From: Luteimonas sp. MC1572 | GTDB taxonomy: Bacteria > Pseudomonadota > Gammaproteobacteria > Xanthomonadales > Xanthomonadaceae | Assembly: GCF_016615815.1 (NCBI RefSeq) | Contig: NZ_CP067112.1 | Location: 2,542,001-2,606,000 of the forward strand | Length of the DNA stretch: 64,000 bases | Direction: 5' to 3' | In this document: positions 55,407-63,945 of the stretch, piece by piece | Numbering within the stretch: position 1 is the first letter of the stretch | Layout of the letters: each line of letters starts with the position of its first letter | Position numbers and translations under genes: made by a program | The notes under the pieces: generated by a model | The model's database searches: none | The model's input: the letters and a program-made list of their open reading frames with translations, nothing else | Told to the model about the DNA's origin: nothing

Positions 55407-55428
55407 GCCGCCTTCCCCTCCCCGTCAC

Positions 55429-55450
55429 GCGGGCGCCGCCGGGCGCCCGC
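55429..55450 (-). terminator. GC hairpin between phoP and phoQ
   Basis: GCGGGCGCC / GGCGCCCGC, 9-bp stem with a four-base loop, five bases after the phoP stop. No T-run follows, so partial attenuation or mRNA stabilisation is as likely as termination. Confidence 0.4.
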
Positions 55451-55455
55451 ACCGC

Positions 55456-56142
55456 TCAGGCTTCGCTGCTGCGCGGAATCGCGAAGCGGTAGCCGCGACC
55501 GCGGACGGTTTCGATCGGCTTCAGCGTGCCCTCGGGATCGAGCTTCTTGCGCAGCCGGCCGATGAACACCTCGAGCACGTTCGAGTCGCGGTCGAAGTCC
55601 TGCTGGTAGATGTGCTCGGTGAGGTCCGCCTTCGAGACCAGCTCGCCGGCGTGCATCATCAGGTACTCCAGCACCTTGTACTCGTAGCTGGTCAGGTCGA
55701 CGTTGGCGCCGTTGACGGTCACCGTCTGCGCGGCCAGGTCGAGCACCACCGCGCCGCATTCCAGCGTCGGCTTGCTCCAGCCCGCGGCGCGGCGCACCAG
55801 CGCGTTGATGCGCGCCAGCAGCTCTTCGACGTGGAAAGGCTTCACCAGGTAGTCGTCGGCTCCCTGCTTGAGGCCGTCGACCTTGTCCTGCCAGCTGGAC
55901 CGCGCGGTGAGGATCAGCACCGGGAACTGCTTGCCTTCGTCGCGCAGCGCCTTGACCAGCTCCATGCCCGACATCCGCGGCAGGCCGAGGTCGATGATGC
56001 CGACGTCGAACGGGACTTCGCGCCCCATGTACAGGCCTTCCTCGCCGTCCTGCGCGGCATCGACGGCGTAGCCTTCGCGCTTCAGGCGCGCGGCAAGGGT
56101 TTCCCGCAGGGGGGCTTCATCTTCGACCAGAAGAATGCGCAT
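55456..56142 (-). CDS. phoP: OmpR-family response regulator (PhoP-like)
   Basis: 228-residue regulator. Receiver domain: MRILLVEDEAPLRETLAARL with acidic pocket, phospho-Asp in VGIIDLGLPRMSGMELVKAL near 51, Thr in LILTARSSW and Lys in LVKPFHVEEL near 101. C-terminal winged helix from about 125 ends RDSNVLEVFIGRLRKKLDPE and VRGRGYRF. GGAG ten bases before ATG 56142. PhoP-type regulators in xanthomonads are often essential or virulence-linked. Confidence 0.93.
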   Translation of the reverse strand: MRILLVEDEAPLRETLAARLKREGYAVDAAQDGEEGLYMGREVPFDVGIIDLGLPRMSGMELVKALRDEGKQFPVLILTARSSWQDKVDGLKQGADDYLVKPFHVEELLARINALVRRAAGWSKPTLECGAVVLDLAAQTVTVNGANVDLTSYEYKVLEYLMMHAGELVSKADLTEHIYQQDFDRDSNVLEVFIGRLRKKLDPEGTLKPIETVRGRGYRFAIPRSSEA

Positions 56143-56224
56143 GTGCGTCTCCATGAAATAGCGTGCGGCGGCGGCCCGGGGCATCGGGCGCGGCGATGCC
56201 CACCATGCTACCTAGGTTGCGCAT

Positions 56225-56629
56225 TCAGTCGTCGTCACCGCGTGTACGGCGCAGCGGACGGCTCGACTGCGGATCATCCATGTACACACGGACGCGACCG
56301 CGTTCGTCGATGACCTTGACGCGATTGATGTTGCGACCGTCATAGGGAACGCTCTCGGCGCTCAGCACCTGGCCGCGGCGCGACGCTTCGCGCACCGAAT
56401 CGGCGAGCGCATCGCGCTGGCGCTGGCGCGGGCTCTGGCCACGCGCGTCGGAATCGCTCCGCCGGGCCTGCGCGGCCTCCCGGGCTGCGCTGTCATCGGC
56501 GCTGCGCGCCCCCCCCTGGCCCTTGCCGCCGCGACGCCCGTCGTCGGCATGTGCCATGCCACCAGCCGCCACCGTCGCAAGGACGGCCATCAGGCACAGG
56601 GTGGAGGCGCGGACGCTACGGACGGGCAT
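56225..56629 (-). CDS. Secreted PepSY-like protein upstream of PhoPQ
   Basis: 134-residue protein with a Sec signal (MPVRSVRASTLCLMAVLATV AAGGMAHA). An Arg/Ser/Asp-rich low-complexity middle (residues 30-75) is followed by a PepSY-like end: DALADSVREASRRGQVLSAE, then VKVIDERGRVRVYMDDP. Such proteins can inhibit or sense periplasmic partners. It precedes phoP-phoQ on the same strand, so a link to the PhoQ sensor is plausible but inferred from context. Confidence 0.75.
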   Translation of the reverse strand: MPVRSVRASTLCLMAVLATVAAGGMAHADDGRRGGKGQGGARSADDSAAREAAQARRSDSDARGQSPRQRQRDALADSVREASRRGQVLSAESVPYDGRNINRVKVIDERGRVRVYMDDPQSSRPLRRTRGDDD

Positions 56630-56767
56630 AGGTGCAAATCCAAGTGACTACAGAAGGTTACACGGAACAGCGGGGTGGCAACGAGCAGGCGGGCATTCTC
56701 GGAAGCGGGCGGTGAATTGGTCCTTAACTTTTCCAGGGGCCAATGCGGCGGTTCAGGCCCGGGGCAA

Positions 56768-57679
56768 TCAGAAGATCTCGGCGACACAGCAGCGCAACGA
56801 CCCGCCCGCGGCCTCGATCGCATCCAGCGGCACGCTGCGGACCGCGAACCCGGCCGCAGCGAGCGCCGCCAGGCTCGCCTGCGACAGCGCCTGCGCGGCA
56901 CGCGCGCTCATCCACACGGCGTCGGCCGACAGGCTGATGGCATTGCCGGCAAACGCGGCCTGCTCCGCCGCCGAGAGCCGGATCGCGTGCGGCGCGTACA
57001 GCCGGGCGACGGCGTCCACCACGCCGGGATCGGCGAAGCCGGCCGGACAGATCAGCGCCGCGCGCCCGGCGAGCACCGCCAGCACCACGTTGGCGTGGTA
57101 CTCGCCCGGCGCCAGGTCGAACATCAGCGTCGCGCGCAGGCCGAGCGCTTCGTGCATCAGGCGGGCGCCGGCTTCGTCGCAGCGCTCCGACAGGCCGCAC
57201 AGGCCCAGGCCGCGGGCGCGGTCGACCACCAGCGCGCCGGTCAGCTCGCAGGGATGCGGCTGCGGCGAGAGGTCGCGTTCGGCATAACCGAGGACGTCGC
57301 GGAAGAATCCCCGGATATCCGGCCGTGCGGCCTCGCGCCGGCGCACCGCATGGCGCATGCGGCCGACCACCAGGGTGTCGCGCGCGGTCGCGAACACGTT
57401 GTTCGGGAAGAGTGCGTCGGGTGCTTCCGGATCACCGGGGAAGCAGATCGTCGGCAGCAGCTGCGACAGCGCGCGCTGCAGGTCGCGGTGCTGCGCCGAC
57501 GCGCGCGCCGCGTCGAAACCCCCGGCCGCGGCCATGTAGCGGTTGTCGGACGCCGATTCCTCGGCGTGGCCGAAGCCGTCCGGCGCGACCAGGAACGCGG
57601 CACGCGCGGTGGCGGGACCGAAGTCCGCTTGGGCATCGGCGGCGAACGCGAGGAAGGCGGCGGTGTCGCGGGTCAGCAT
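56768..57679 (-). CDS. Arginine deiminase-related / amidinotransferase-fold protein (CtlX-like)
   Basis: 303-residue pentein-fold protein. It has PDALFPNNVFATARDTLVVG near residue 90 (the FPNN motif of CtlX/ADI-like enzymes), GALVVDRARGLGLCGLSERC near 150, APGEYHANVVLAVLAGRAAL (catalytic His) near 192, and a C-terminal active-site Cys in GGSLRCCVAEIF. These support a guanidine or ureide hydrolase acting on arginine or citrulline derivatives. Exact substrate is not settled. It follows dusA by 12 bp. Confidence 0.85.
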   Translation of the reverse strand: MLTRDTAAFLAFAADAQADFGPATARAAFLVAPDGFGHAEESASDNRYMAAAGGFDAARASAQHRDLQRALSQLLPTICFPGDPEAPDALFPNNVFATARDTLVVGRMRHAVRRREAARPDIRGFFRDVLGYAERDLSPQPHPCELTGALVVDRARGLGLCGLSERCDEAGARLMHEALGLRATLMFDLAPGEYHANVVLAVLAGRAALICPAGFADPGVVDAVARLYAPHAIRLSAAEQAAFAGNAISLSADAVWMSARAAQALSQASLAALAAAGFAVRSVPLDAIEAAGGSLRCCVAEIF

Positions 57680-57691
57680 CGTGTGGTGTCC

Positions 57692-58696
<1,005 letters not shown>

Positions 58697-58815
58697 GGAC
58701 CTGCTGTCTGTCGAATCGATGCGATTGGCGGCCGCCCGCTAGGGTACACCGCGGCAATCCGGCCCCGTCCGGGGATCGGACGTAGACTCGGGACTCCCCG
58801 CAACAGGGCTGCCGG

Positions 58816-59310
58816 ATGGCCGAACGCACGCACCATCTCACCCTGCGGTTCCTTGCCGAGCCCACCGACGTCAACTACGGCGGCAAGGTGCACGGCGGCA
58901 CCGTGATGAAGTGGATCGACCAGGCCGGCTTTGCCGCAGCGGTCGGATGGAGTGGTCACTACTGCGTCACCGTCGCGGTCGGCGGCATCAGGTTCGTGGC
59001 GCCGATCCGCATCTCGGACCTCGTCACCGTTTCGGCGCGCCTGGTCCGTACCGGGCGCACGTCGATGCAGTTCGGCGTGGACGTGCGTGCGCGCGACCCG
59101 ATGGGTGGCGACGACCGCCTGTGCACGCACTGCGTCATCGTCTTCGTCGCCGTCGATCGCGATACCGGCACGCCGCTGGAAGTGCCCGGCTGGACGCCGA
59201 CCAGCGATGACGACCTGCGCCTCTGCGAATACGCCGAGAAGGTCATGGCGCTGAGCAAGGGCATCGAGGACACCGTCGCGCATTTCTCGCCGCGGAATGT
59301 CGCGGGCTAG
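58816..59310 (+). CDS. Acyl-CoA thioesterase (hotdog fold)
   Basis: 164-residue YciA/BFIT-like single hotdog. It starts LTLRFLAEPTDVNYGGKVHG, then GTVMKWIDQAGFAAAVGWSG with the catalytic Asp near 35, and CVTVAVGGIRFVAPIRISDL. It hydrolyses acyl-CoA esters; chain specificity unknown. TAGACT lies about 27 bases upstream. The stop overlaps the convergent gene by four bases. Confidence 0.92.
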   Translation: MAERTHHLTLRFLAEPTDVNYGGKVHGGTVMKWIDQAGFAAAVGWSGHYCVTVAVGGIRFVAPIRISDLVTVSARLVRTGRTSMQFGVDVRARDPMGGDDRLCTHCVIVFVAVDRDTGTPLEVPGWTPTSDDDLRLCEYAEKVMALSKGIEDTVAHFSPRNVAG

Positions 59311-59831
59311 CGCGTATCCACCGGCAGCGGCCGCGCCCAGCGCACGTAGCTCTCGGCGATGCCCTCGCGCAGGCGCCGCGCCTGCGGCGAGCCCTTGGCC
59401 ACGCCCATGCGCGCGGCGATCGGCGCCCAGCCCTGCGAGCTGTCCGCCGCCCAGGCGTCGAGCAGCGCGCGGCAGGGCCGGCCGGCGACGCGAGCCAGCG
59501 CGCAGGCGTAGTACACGTCGCCCGCGCTCCAGCGGCGCTCGCCCACCAGCAGGTCGGTCACCAGCGGCCGCGGCGCATCGAAATAGCGCACCAGCTCGTC
59601 GATGAAGGCGTCACGATGGCGCGCGGCGTAGGCGTCGATGTCCGTGAGCAGGTGGTCGATGGCGGGATCGCCCGTGCCGGGCCTGGCATCGGGCGCGGAC
59701 GCCGGCGTGGCGGCGGCGCCTGCTGTGCGTTCGGCATCGCTGCCGGCAACCGGCGCGGTGGCCTGCGGCAACGCGTGGGCGAGCGCCGACAGGCCGAACA
59801 CGGAAACGAGCAGCAGGCTGCGGGGGATCAT
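59307..59831 (-). CDS. Secreted protein of unknown function
   Basis: 174-residue protein with a Sec signal (MIPRSLLLVSVFGLSALAHA). An Ala/Pro linker to about residue 55 is followed by a helical domain: IDHLLTDIDAYAARHRDAFI, DELVRYFDAPRPLVTDLLVG, GDVYYACALARVAGRPCRAL and SQGWAPIAARMGVAKGSPQA. Two Cys (in YYACALA and GRPCRAL) may pair. No family recognised. It lies 19 bp after the NlpE-like gene and is probably cotranscribed. Confidence 0.75.
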   Translation of the reverse strand: MIPRSLLLVSVFGLSALAHALPQATAPVAGSDAERTAGAAATPASAPDARPGTGDPAIDHLLTDIDAYAARHRDAFIDELVRYFDAPRPLVTDLLVGERRWSAGDVYYACALARVAGRPCRALLDAWAADSSQGWAPIAARMGVAKGSPQARRLREGIAESYVRWARPLPVDTR

Positions 59832-59850
59832 GCGTGGCTCCGGAAACGGG

Positions 59851-60276
59851 TCATGGCCTCGCGGCCACGGGTTGCAGGATGTCGCCTTCGCGCCCGGGGA
59901 ACGCCAGGCCCGCGGCATCGCGTGCCTGCAGGGCGCCATCCTGAAGCAGCGCGTAGCGGCGCAGGCCGCCGGTGGCCGGCTCCAGGCTGAGCAGCGCGTC
60001 ATCGAGCCGCCAGGCGCCGGTTTCCTCGAAACGCACGCTGCCATCCAGCGCGATATAGACCTCGACCAGCGCGTAGTGGCTGGCGTCGCCCTGGCGCTCG
60101 AGCACCAGCAGCGTGTCGATGCCCTCGCAGTCCGCGCAGGGCAGCGTGCCACGCCATTCGATGCTGCCATCCGCGCCACCGAGCGCGGGCAGCTGCGCAT
60201 CGGGTCCGCGCGCAGGCTCGCAGCCACCACCGGCGACGACGAGTGCGATCAGCAGGACGGCAGGAAGGCGTGCCAT
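59851..60276 (-). CDS. NlpE N-terminal-like lipoprotein
   Basis: 141-residue lipoprotein (MARLPAVLLIALVVAGGGC, Cys at 19). The mature domain has WRGTLPCADCEGIDTLLVLE with the CxxC typical of NlpE/copper-homeostasis lipoproteins, and a beta-barrel-like pattern after it. In E. coli NlpE senses surface contact and lipoprotein stress through Cpx. Only the N-terminal barrel is present. Start ATG 60276 gives a good lipobox; the ORF from 60351 does not. Confidence 0.82.
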   Translation of the reverse strand: MARLPAVLLIALVVAGGGCEPARGPDAQLPALGGADGSIEWRGTLPCADCEGIDTLLVLERQGDASHYALVEVYIALDGSVRFEETGAWRLDDALLSLEPATGGLRRYALLQDGALQARDAAGLAFPGREGDILQPVAARP

Positions 60277-60351
60277 GCGCTGATTGTGCCGCAGGCGGCG
60301 CGGCGCGTGGCACGCCGCCGCCCCGCGCCGTGCGATGGACGCACACGGCAT

Positions 60352-61065
60352 TCAGCCGGCGGCGATCGCGCGCAGCGCCCCGGGAAGTTCGTCTGCGTGG
60401 GTGAGGCTGCGCAGCCGGCGTGCGGCATCGGCGGGAATATCGGCCTGCCGCTCGTGCTCCCAGGTCAGGTGGTAGGGCACGTGCACGCCCCAGCCGCCCA
60501 GTTCCAGCACCGGTGCGATATCCGAGCGCAGCGAATTGCCGACCATCACGAAGCCTTCGGGCGGAATCGCGAACTCCTCCAGCAGGCGCCGGTAGGTGGG
60601 CACGTCCTTCTCGCTGACGATCTCGATGCGCCGGAACAGGTGCGACAGGCCTGAATCGCGCACCTTCGCCTCCTGGTGGAACAGGTCGCCCTTGGTGACC
60701 AGCACCACGGGGTAGTCCGCAGCCACCTGCTCGACCGCTTCGCGCACGCCCGGCAACAGGTCGACGGGATGGCGCAGCATTTCCTTGGCCATCTGCACGA
60801 TGCGCTGCAGGTCGCTGGACGAGATGCGCGACTCGGTGATCTCGATCGCCGCCTCGACCATCGACAGCGCCATGCCTTTCACGCCATAGCCGAATACCGC
60901 GAGGTTGGCCTTCTCGATGGCGTAGAGGCGATCGGTGGTGCGCGCGTCATCGCCGACGTAGGCGCCGACGATCGATTCGAACGTGGATTGCGCGGCGGCG
61001 AAATAGTCCTCGCTGCGCCAGAGGGTGTCGTCGGCATCGAAGCCGACCATGCGGATGGTGGTCAT
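60352..61065 (-). CDS. HAD-superfamily hydrolase
   Basis: 237-residue HAD phosphatase-like protein. Motif I is MVGFDADDTLWRSEDY near residue 8 (nucleophile Asp), motif II the Thr in VVLVTKGDLF near 125, motif III Lys near IVSEKDVPTYRR, and motif IV VMVGNSLRSDIAPVLELGG near 175. An alpha-helical cap is inserted after motif I. Substrate unknown. ATG 61065 follows GATAAT by six bases. Confidence 0.9.
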   Translation of the reverse strand: MTTIRMVGFDADDTLWRSEDYFAAAQSTFESIVGAYVGDDARTTDRLYAIEKANLAVFGYGVKGMALSMVEAAIEITESRISSSDLQRIVQMAKEMLRHPVDLLPGVREAVEQVAADYPVVLVTKGDLFHQEAKVRDSGLSHLFRRIEIVSEKDVPTYRRLLEEFAIPPEGFVMVGNSLRSDIAPVLELGGWGVHVPYHLTWEHERQADIPADAARRLRSLTHADELPGALRAIAAG

Positions 61066-61071
61066 CGCGCC

Positions 61072-61077
61072 ATTATC
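61072..61077 (-). promoter_or_regulatory. -10 hexamer GATAAT directly before the HAD gene
   Basis: Minus strand GATAAT, six bases, ATG at 61065. No SD. Candidate leaderless mRNA, fifth of this type in the window. Confidence 0.45.
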
Positions 61078-61145
61078 GCCCGGAGGCTCCGGGCCCGCGC
61101 GCGGGGCGCCCTTTCGAATGAACCAGAGCGCATGGATGGCCCGTG

Positions 61146-61236
61146 GTGGCCGGGAGGCCTTCGCGGCTCATGTCCCCCGGATCCGCCTACGGCGGATGCC
61201 TCCTCCTTGACTTCCCCGCGAAGGCCTCCCGGCCAC
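61146..61236 (-). repeat. Covarying hairpin element, copy D
   Basis: Outer arms of 20 nt (61146-61165 and 61217-61236) are perfect reverse complements, yet their sequence (GTGGCCGGGAGGCCTTCGCG) differs from the arms of A-C. Inner stem ATCCGCC / GGCGGAT. The internal-loop strands match A-C exactly on the minus strand: GGGAAGTCAAGGAGGA and GGGGGACATGAGC. It lies 81 bases before the HAD start and 91 bases from copy C, in inverse orientation. Confidence 0.85.
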
Positions 61237-61327
61237 TTCGGGGCTTTGGGCCGGCTGCCAGTACGCGAGTCATGCGCGAGATTGCGGGCTGTGGGCTGCG
61301 CGCCCGGGCCACCGCGTAATGCAGCGT
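61237..61327 (+). repeat. Linker module between hairpins D and C
   Basis: Starts in GGCCACTTCGGGGCTTTGGG, which runs into hairpin D, then has ACGCGAGTCATGCGCGAGAT, TGCGGGCTGTG and CACCGCGTAATGCAGCG before hairpin C. The order matches the linkers next to A and B. No gene is seen between 61066 and 61505. Confidence 0.7.
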
Positions 61328-61425
61328 ACCGGGTGCCAAGGCCCTTGAGGGGGAAGTCAAGGAGGAGGCGATGGCCGCAAGGCCATCGCCGGGGGACATG
61401 AGCACTCAAGGGCCTTGGTACCCGG
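61328..61425 (+). repeat. Covarying hairpin element, copy C
   Basis: Outer arms 61328-61349 and 61405-61425 pair except for one G-U wobble on the plus strand. Inner 10-bp stem GGCGATGGCC / GGCCATCGCC with a GCAA tetraloop. Internal-loop strands GGGGAAGTCAAGGAGGA (61350-61366) and GGGGGACATGAGCA (61391-61404). Confidence 0.87.
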
Positions 61426-61448
61426 CGCGGCACTGCCGCGTTGCGATC

Positions 61449-61477
61449 CAAAAAAAGGGGCGGCCTTGCGCCGCCCC
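61449..61477 (-). terminator. Intrinsic terminator of the EF-hand protein gene
   Basis: On the minus strand GGGGCGGC, loop GCAAG, GCCGCCCC, then seven or eight T. It lies about 30 bp past the stop at 61506. Confidence 0.93.
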
Positions 61478-61505
61478 TCCTGGAGAAACGTCGTGCCGGA
61501 AAGCC

Positions 61506-61868
61506 TCAGCCTTCGTCGTCCGCCTTCGGTGCGGCAGGACCGGCCTTGGCCACAAAGGCCTTGTACTCGTCGGCGGTCAGCTCGCCGTCGGCATCCACGT
61601 CGGCCTGGGCGAAGACCTGCGCGAGGTTGGCGATCGCCGCGGACTCGGTCAGCGAGATCGAGCCGTTGCCATCGGTGTCGACATCGGCCCAGCTCAGCTG
61701 GCGCGGCTCGGCGGCCGGCGCCGCGGCAGGTGTCGCCGCCGTGGCGGCGGCAGCGGACTGCGCTTCGCGGACTTCGGGGCTGGGCTCGCTCTGCGCAAAT
61801 GCGACCGGCAGGGCGAGCACGGCGCCAAGGGCGATGAGGGCGGCAAGCGGCTTGGGGGAAATCTGCAT
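61506..61868 (-). CDS. Secreted EF-hand calcium-binding protein
   Basis: 120-residue protein with a Sec signal ([25 protein letters not shown]). After an Ala-rich linker there are two EF-hand loops: [14 protein letters not shown] near residue 68 and [14 protein letters not shown] near 93, each with Asp at positions 1, 3, 5 and Glu at 12. Likely a periplasmic Ca2+-binding protein; partner unknown. AAGGAG lies before the ATG. Divergent from the aldose dehydrogenase. Confidence 0.88.
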   Translation of the reverse strand: MQISPKPLAALIALGAVLALPVAFAQSEPSPEVREAQSAAAATAATPAAAPAAEPRQLSWADVDTDGNGSISLTESAAIANLAQVFAQADVDADGELTADEYKAFVAKAGPAAPKADDEG

Positions 61869-62183
61869 CAGGGCGTCTCCTTGGTGGACGCGGGGGCGTC
61901 CATTGGGTTCGGTGGTGATTGCGGTGATCGTCGATCCGTTCCGCACCGCCACCCTGCCCACGCGCTCATTAACGTTTCACCCTCCACGATCCGGCACCTC
62001 CACACGGCATTAACCAACTCGCCGGCAATCCACGCTAGGCAGGTGCCCACGCCACGCCACTGCGCGCCTGCGGACGCCGCGCCGCACACGCGCGACGGTG
62101 AACGCAACACAACGTTTACATCCGGGGATGCGCACCGCGCATCGCTGCCGGATACTTGCGTGCCACCGCCACGGAGACCCGCG
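61869..62183. other. 315-bp divergent intergenic region, no gene seen
   Basis: Separates the EF-hand gene (minus) from the dehydrogenase gene (plus). AACGTTT occurs twice (about 61972 and 62112). GATACT at about 62150-62155 could be a -10 for the dehydrogenase. No ORF with coding character, no hairpin element and no tRNA were found. Confidence 0.5.
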
Positions 62184-63395
62184 ATGAACCGACTCGTCCT
62201 CACCGCCGCATGCGCGCTCGCCCTTGCCGGCGCCGCCTGCCACCGCGACGGCGAGGCCGGTGTCCCCGGCTCCGCGCCGGTCGACGCTGCAGCCGCATCG
62301 CTGGCCGACGCCGCCACCGACGCCGGCCGCGCCGATGCCGATGCGCGCCCGTTCGCGGTCGACGTCATCGCCAAGTTCGACGAACCGTGGGCGATGGCCT
62401 TCCTGCCCGACGGCCGCCTGCTGGTCACCGAGAAGAAGGGCACGCTGCGCCTGGTCGACGTGGAGAGCGGCGCCAGCACGGCCATCACCGGCGTGCCCGA
62501 GGTTGCGTACGGCGGCCAAGGCGGCTTGGGCGACGTGCTGCCGCATCCGGGCTTCAGCAACAACGGCCTGGTGTACCTGAGCTATGCGGAGCCGGGACGC
62601 GGCGACGAGCGCGGCGCGGCGGTGGCGCGCGCGCGGCTGGTGACCGGTGCCGACGGCGGTCGCCTCGAAGACCTGCAGGTGATCTGGCGCCAGGTGCCGA
62701 AGATGACCGGCAACGGCCACTACGGCCATCGCCTGCTGTTCGGCGCTGACGGCAAGCTGTGGATCAGCTCCAGCGAGCGCCAGGCGTTTGACCCGGCGCA
62801 GGACATGGCCTCCAACCTCGGCAAGATCATCCGCCTGGAGGACGACGGCAGCGTCCCGGCCGACAACCCGTTTGCCGCACAGGGCGGCGTGGCGGCGCAG
62901 GTCTGGTCGCTGGGCCACCGCAACGTGCTCGGCATCGATTTCGATGCGCAGGGCCGGCTGTGGAATACCGAGATGGGGCCCAAGGGCGGCGACGAGCTCA
63001 ACCTCGTCGCGCGTGGCGCCAACTACGGCTACCCGATCGTCTCCAACGGCGACCACTACGACGGCCGCGACATCCCCGACCACGACACGCGGCCCGAATT
63101 CGAGGCGCCGGCGATCTCGTGGACGCCGGTGATCTCGCCCTCGAGCCTGCTGTTCTATTCCGGCAGCGTCTTCCCGGAGTGGCAGGGCAACGCGTTCATC
63201 GGCGGGCTGTCATCGCAGTCGCTGGTGCGCGTGGCGTTCGATGGCGACACCGCACGCGAAGCGGAGCGCTTCGACATGGGTGCGCGCATCCGCGCCGTGG
63301 AACAGGGCCCCGAAGGCGGGCTGTGGCTGCTCGAGGACGGTGGCCGCGACGGCTCGCTCGGCCGGCTGCTGAAGCTGGTGCCCGCGGGCGACTGA
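62184..63395 (+). CDS. PQQ-dependent aldose sugar dehydrogenase-like lipoprotein
   Basis: 403-residue soluble-type (YliI/Asd) six-bladed propeller enzyme. Signal [19 protein letters not shown] gives lipid Cys at 19. Signatures: [20 protein letters not shown] near residue 68, [18 protein letters not shown] near 112, [20 protein letters not shown] near 175 with the catalytic His, and [20 protein letters not shown] near 245. Oxidises aldoses in the periplasm using PQQ. GGAG lies ten bases before the ATG. Confidence 0.93.
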   Translation: MNRLVLTAACALALAGAACHRDGEAGVPGSAPVDAAAASLADAATDAGRADADARPFAVDVIAKFDEPWAMAFLPDGRLLVTEKKGTLRLVDVESGASTAITGVPEVAYGGQGGLGDVLPHPGFSNNGLVYLSYAEPGRGDERGAAVARARLVTGADGGRLEDLQVIWRQVPKMTGNGHYGHRLLFGADGKLWISSSERQAFDPAQDMASNLGKIIRLEDDGSVPADNPFAAQGGVAAQVWSLGHRNVLGIDFDAQGRLWNTEMGPKGGDELNLVARGANYGYPIVSNGDHYDGRDIPDHDTRPEFEAPAISWTPVISPSSLLFYSGSVFPEWQGNAFIGGLSSQSLVRVAFDGDTAREAERFDMGARIRAVEQGPEGGLWLLEDGGRDGSLGRLLKLVPAGD

Positions 63396-63407
63396 CCCGC
63401 GCTGCGG

Positions 63408-63818
63408 TCAGGGCAGCACCACCCCGCTGCCCACCTCCCGGCCGTCCTCGATGAGGCGGAAGCCGCGGCTTCCGCCTTCGGCAAGGCGCACGGCATCGCC
63501 GCACATGAGCGCGACCTCGTGGCGGCTTCCGGGGGCGATTTCGGGAATGTCGCCGCGGCTCACGGCGCAGCGCGTGGTGGCGGTGCCCTCGAACTCGACG
63601 TCCACGCGATAACCGCCCGCGAACGGCGCGACGCGACCACCATCGGCCGTCGCACGCATCTCCAGCCGCACCGGCACGCGGCTCTTGGCGGCGAAGTCCA
63701 GGCGCGGCGGCCGCGCGGCATTGTCGGCATCGCCCACCTGCTCCGGCGGCTGTGCTCCGCAGGCGACGAGCCCGGACGCCAGCACCACCGCAAGCCAACC
63801 CGCTCCCGCTCCACGCAT
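63408..63818 (-). CDS. Uncharacterised lipoprotein
   Basis: 136-residue protein, signal MRGAGAGWLAVVLASGLVAC with lipid Cys at 20. The mature part is beta-rich (VPVRLEMRATADGGRVAPFA, YRVDVEFEGTATTRCAVSRG, RHEVALMCGDAVRLAEGGSR) with two Cys. No family recognised. ATG 63818 chosen for the lipobox over the in-frame ATG at 63839. Convergent with the dehydrogenase gene. Confidence 0.65.
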   Translation of the reverse strand: MRGAGAGWLAVVLASGLVACGAQPPEQVGDADNAARPPRLDFAAKSRVPVRLEMRATADGGRVAPFAGGYRVDVEFEGTATTRCAVSRGDIPEIAPGSRHEVALMCGDAVRLAEGGSRGFRLIEDGREVGSGVVLP

Positions 63819-63945
63819 GGCAACTCCACGTTTGGCCAAAGCCGCATTATCCGCGTTTGCGGCGGTGATTCATGCGCCCTGCACGGCGTACTGACATAGT
63901 GGGCGCGCAACCTCCGCCATGTTCCGTAACCGGCAGCCGCTCCCG

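Noticed and set aside
56179..56201. 8-bp hairpin between the PepSY-like gene and phoP as a terminator
   Set aside because: No T-run follows it on the minus strand, and the loop of seven bases is unremarkable in GC-rich DNA.
61328..61425. REP/SMAG-type palindrome
   Set aside because: No GTAG head, much longer stems and a two-sided conserved internal loop.
61146..61425. CRISPR array or insertion-sequence end
   Set aside because: Units are not evenly spaced direct repeats, and no transposase or Cas gene is in the window.
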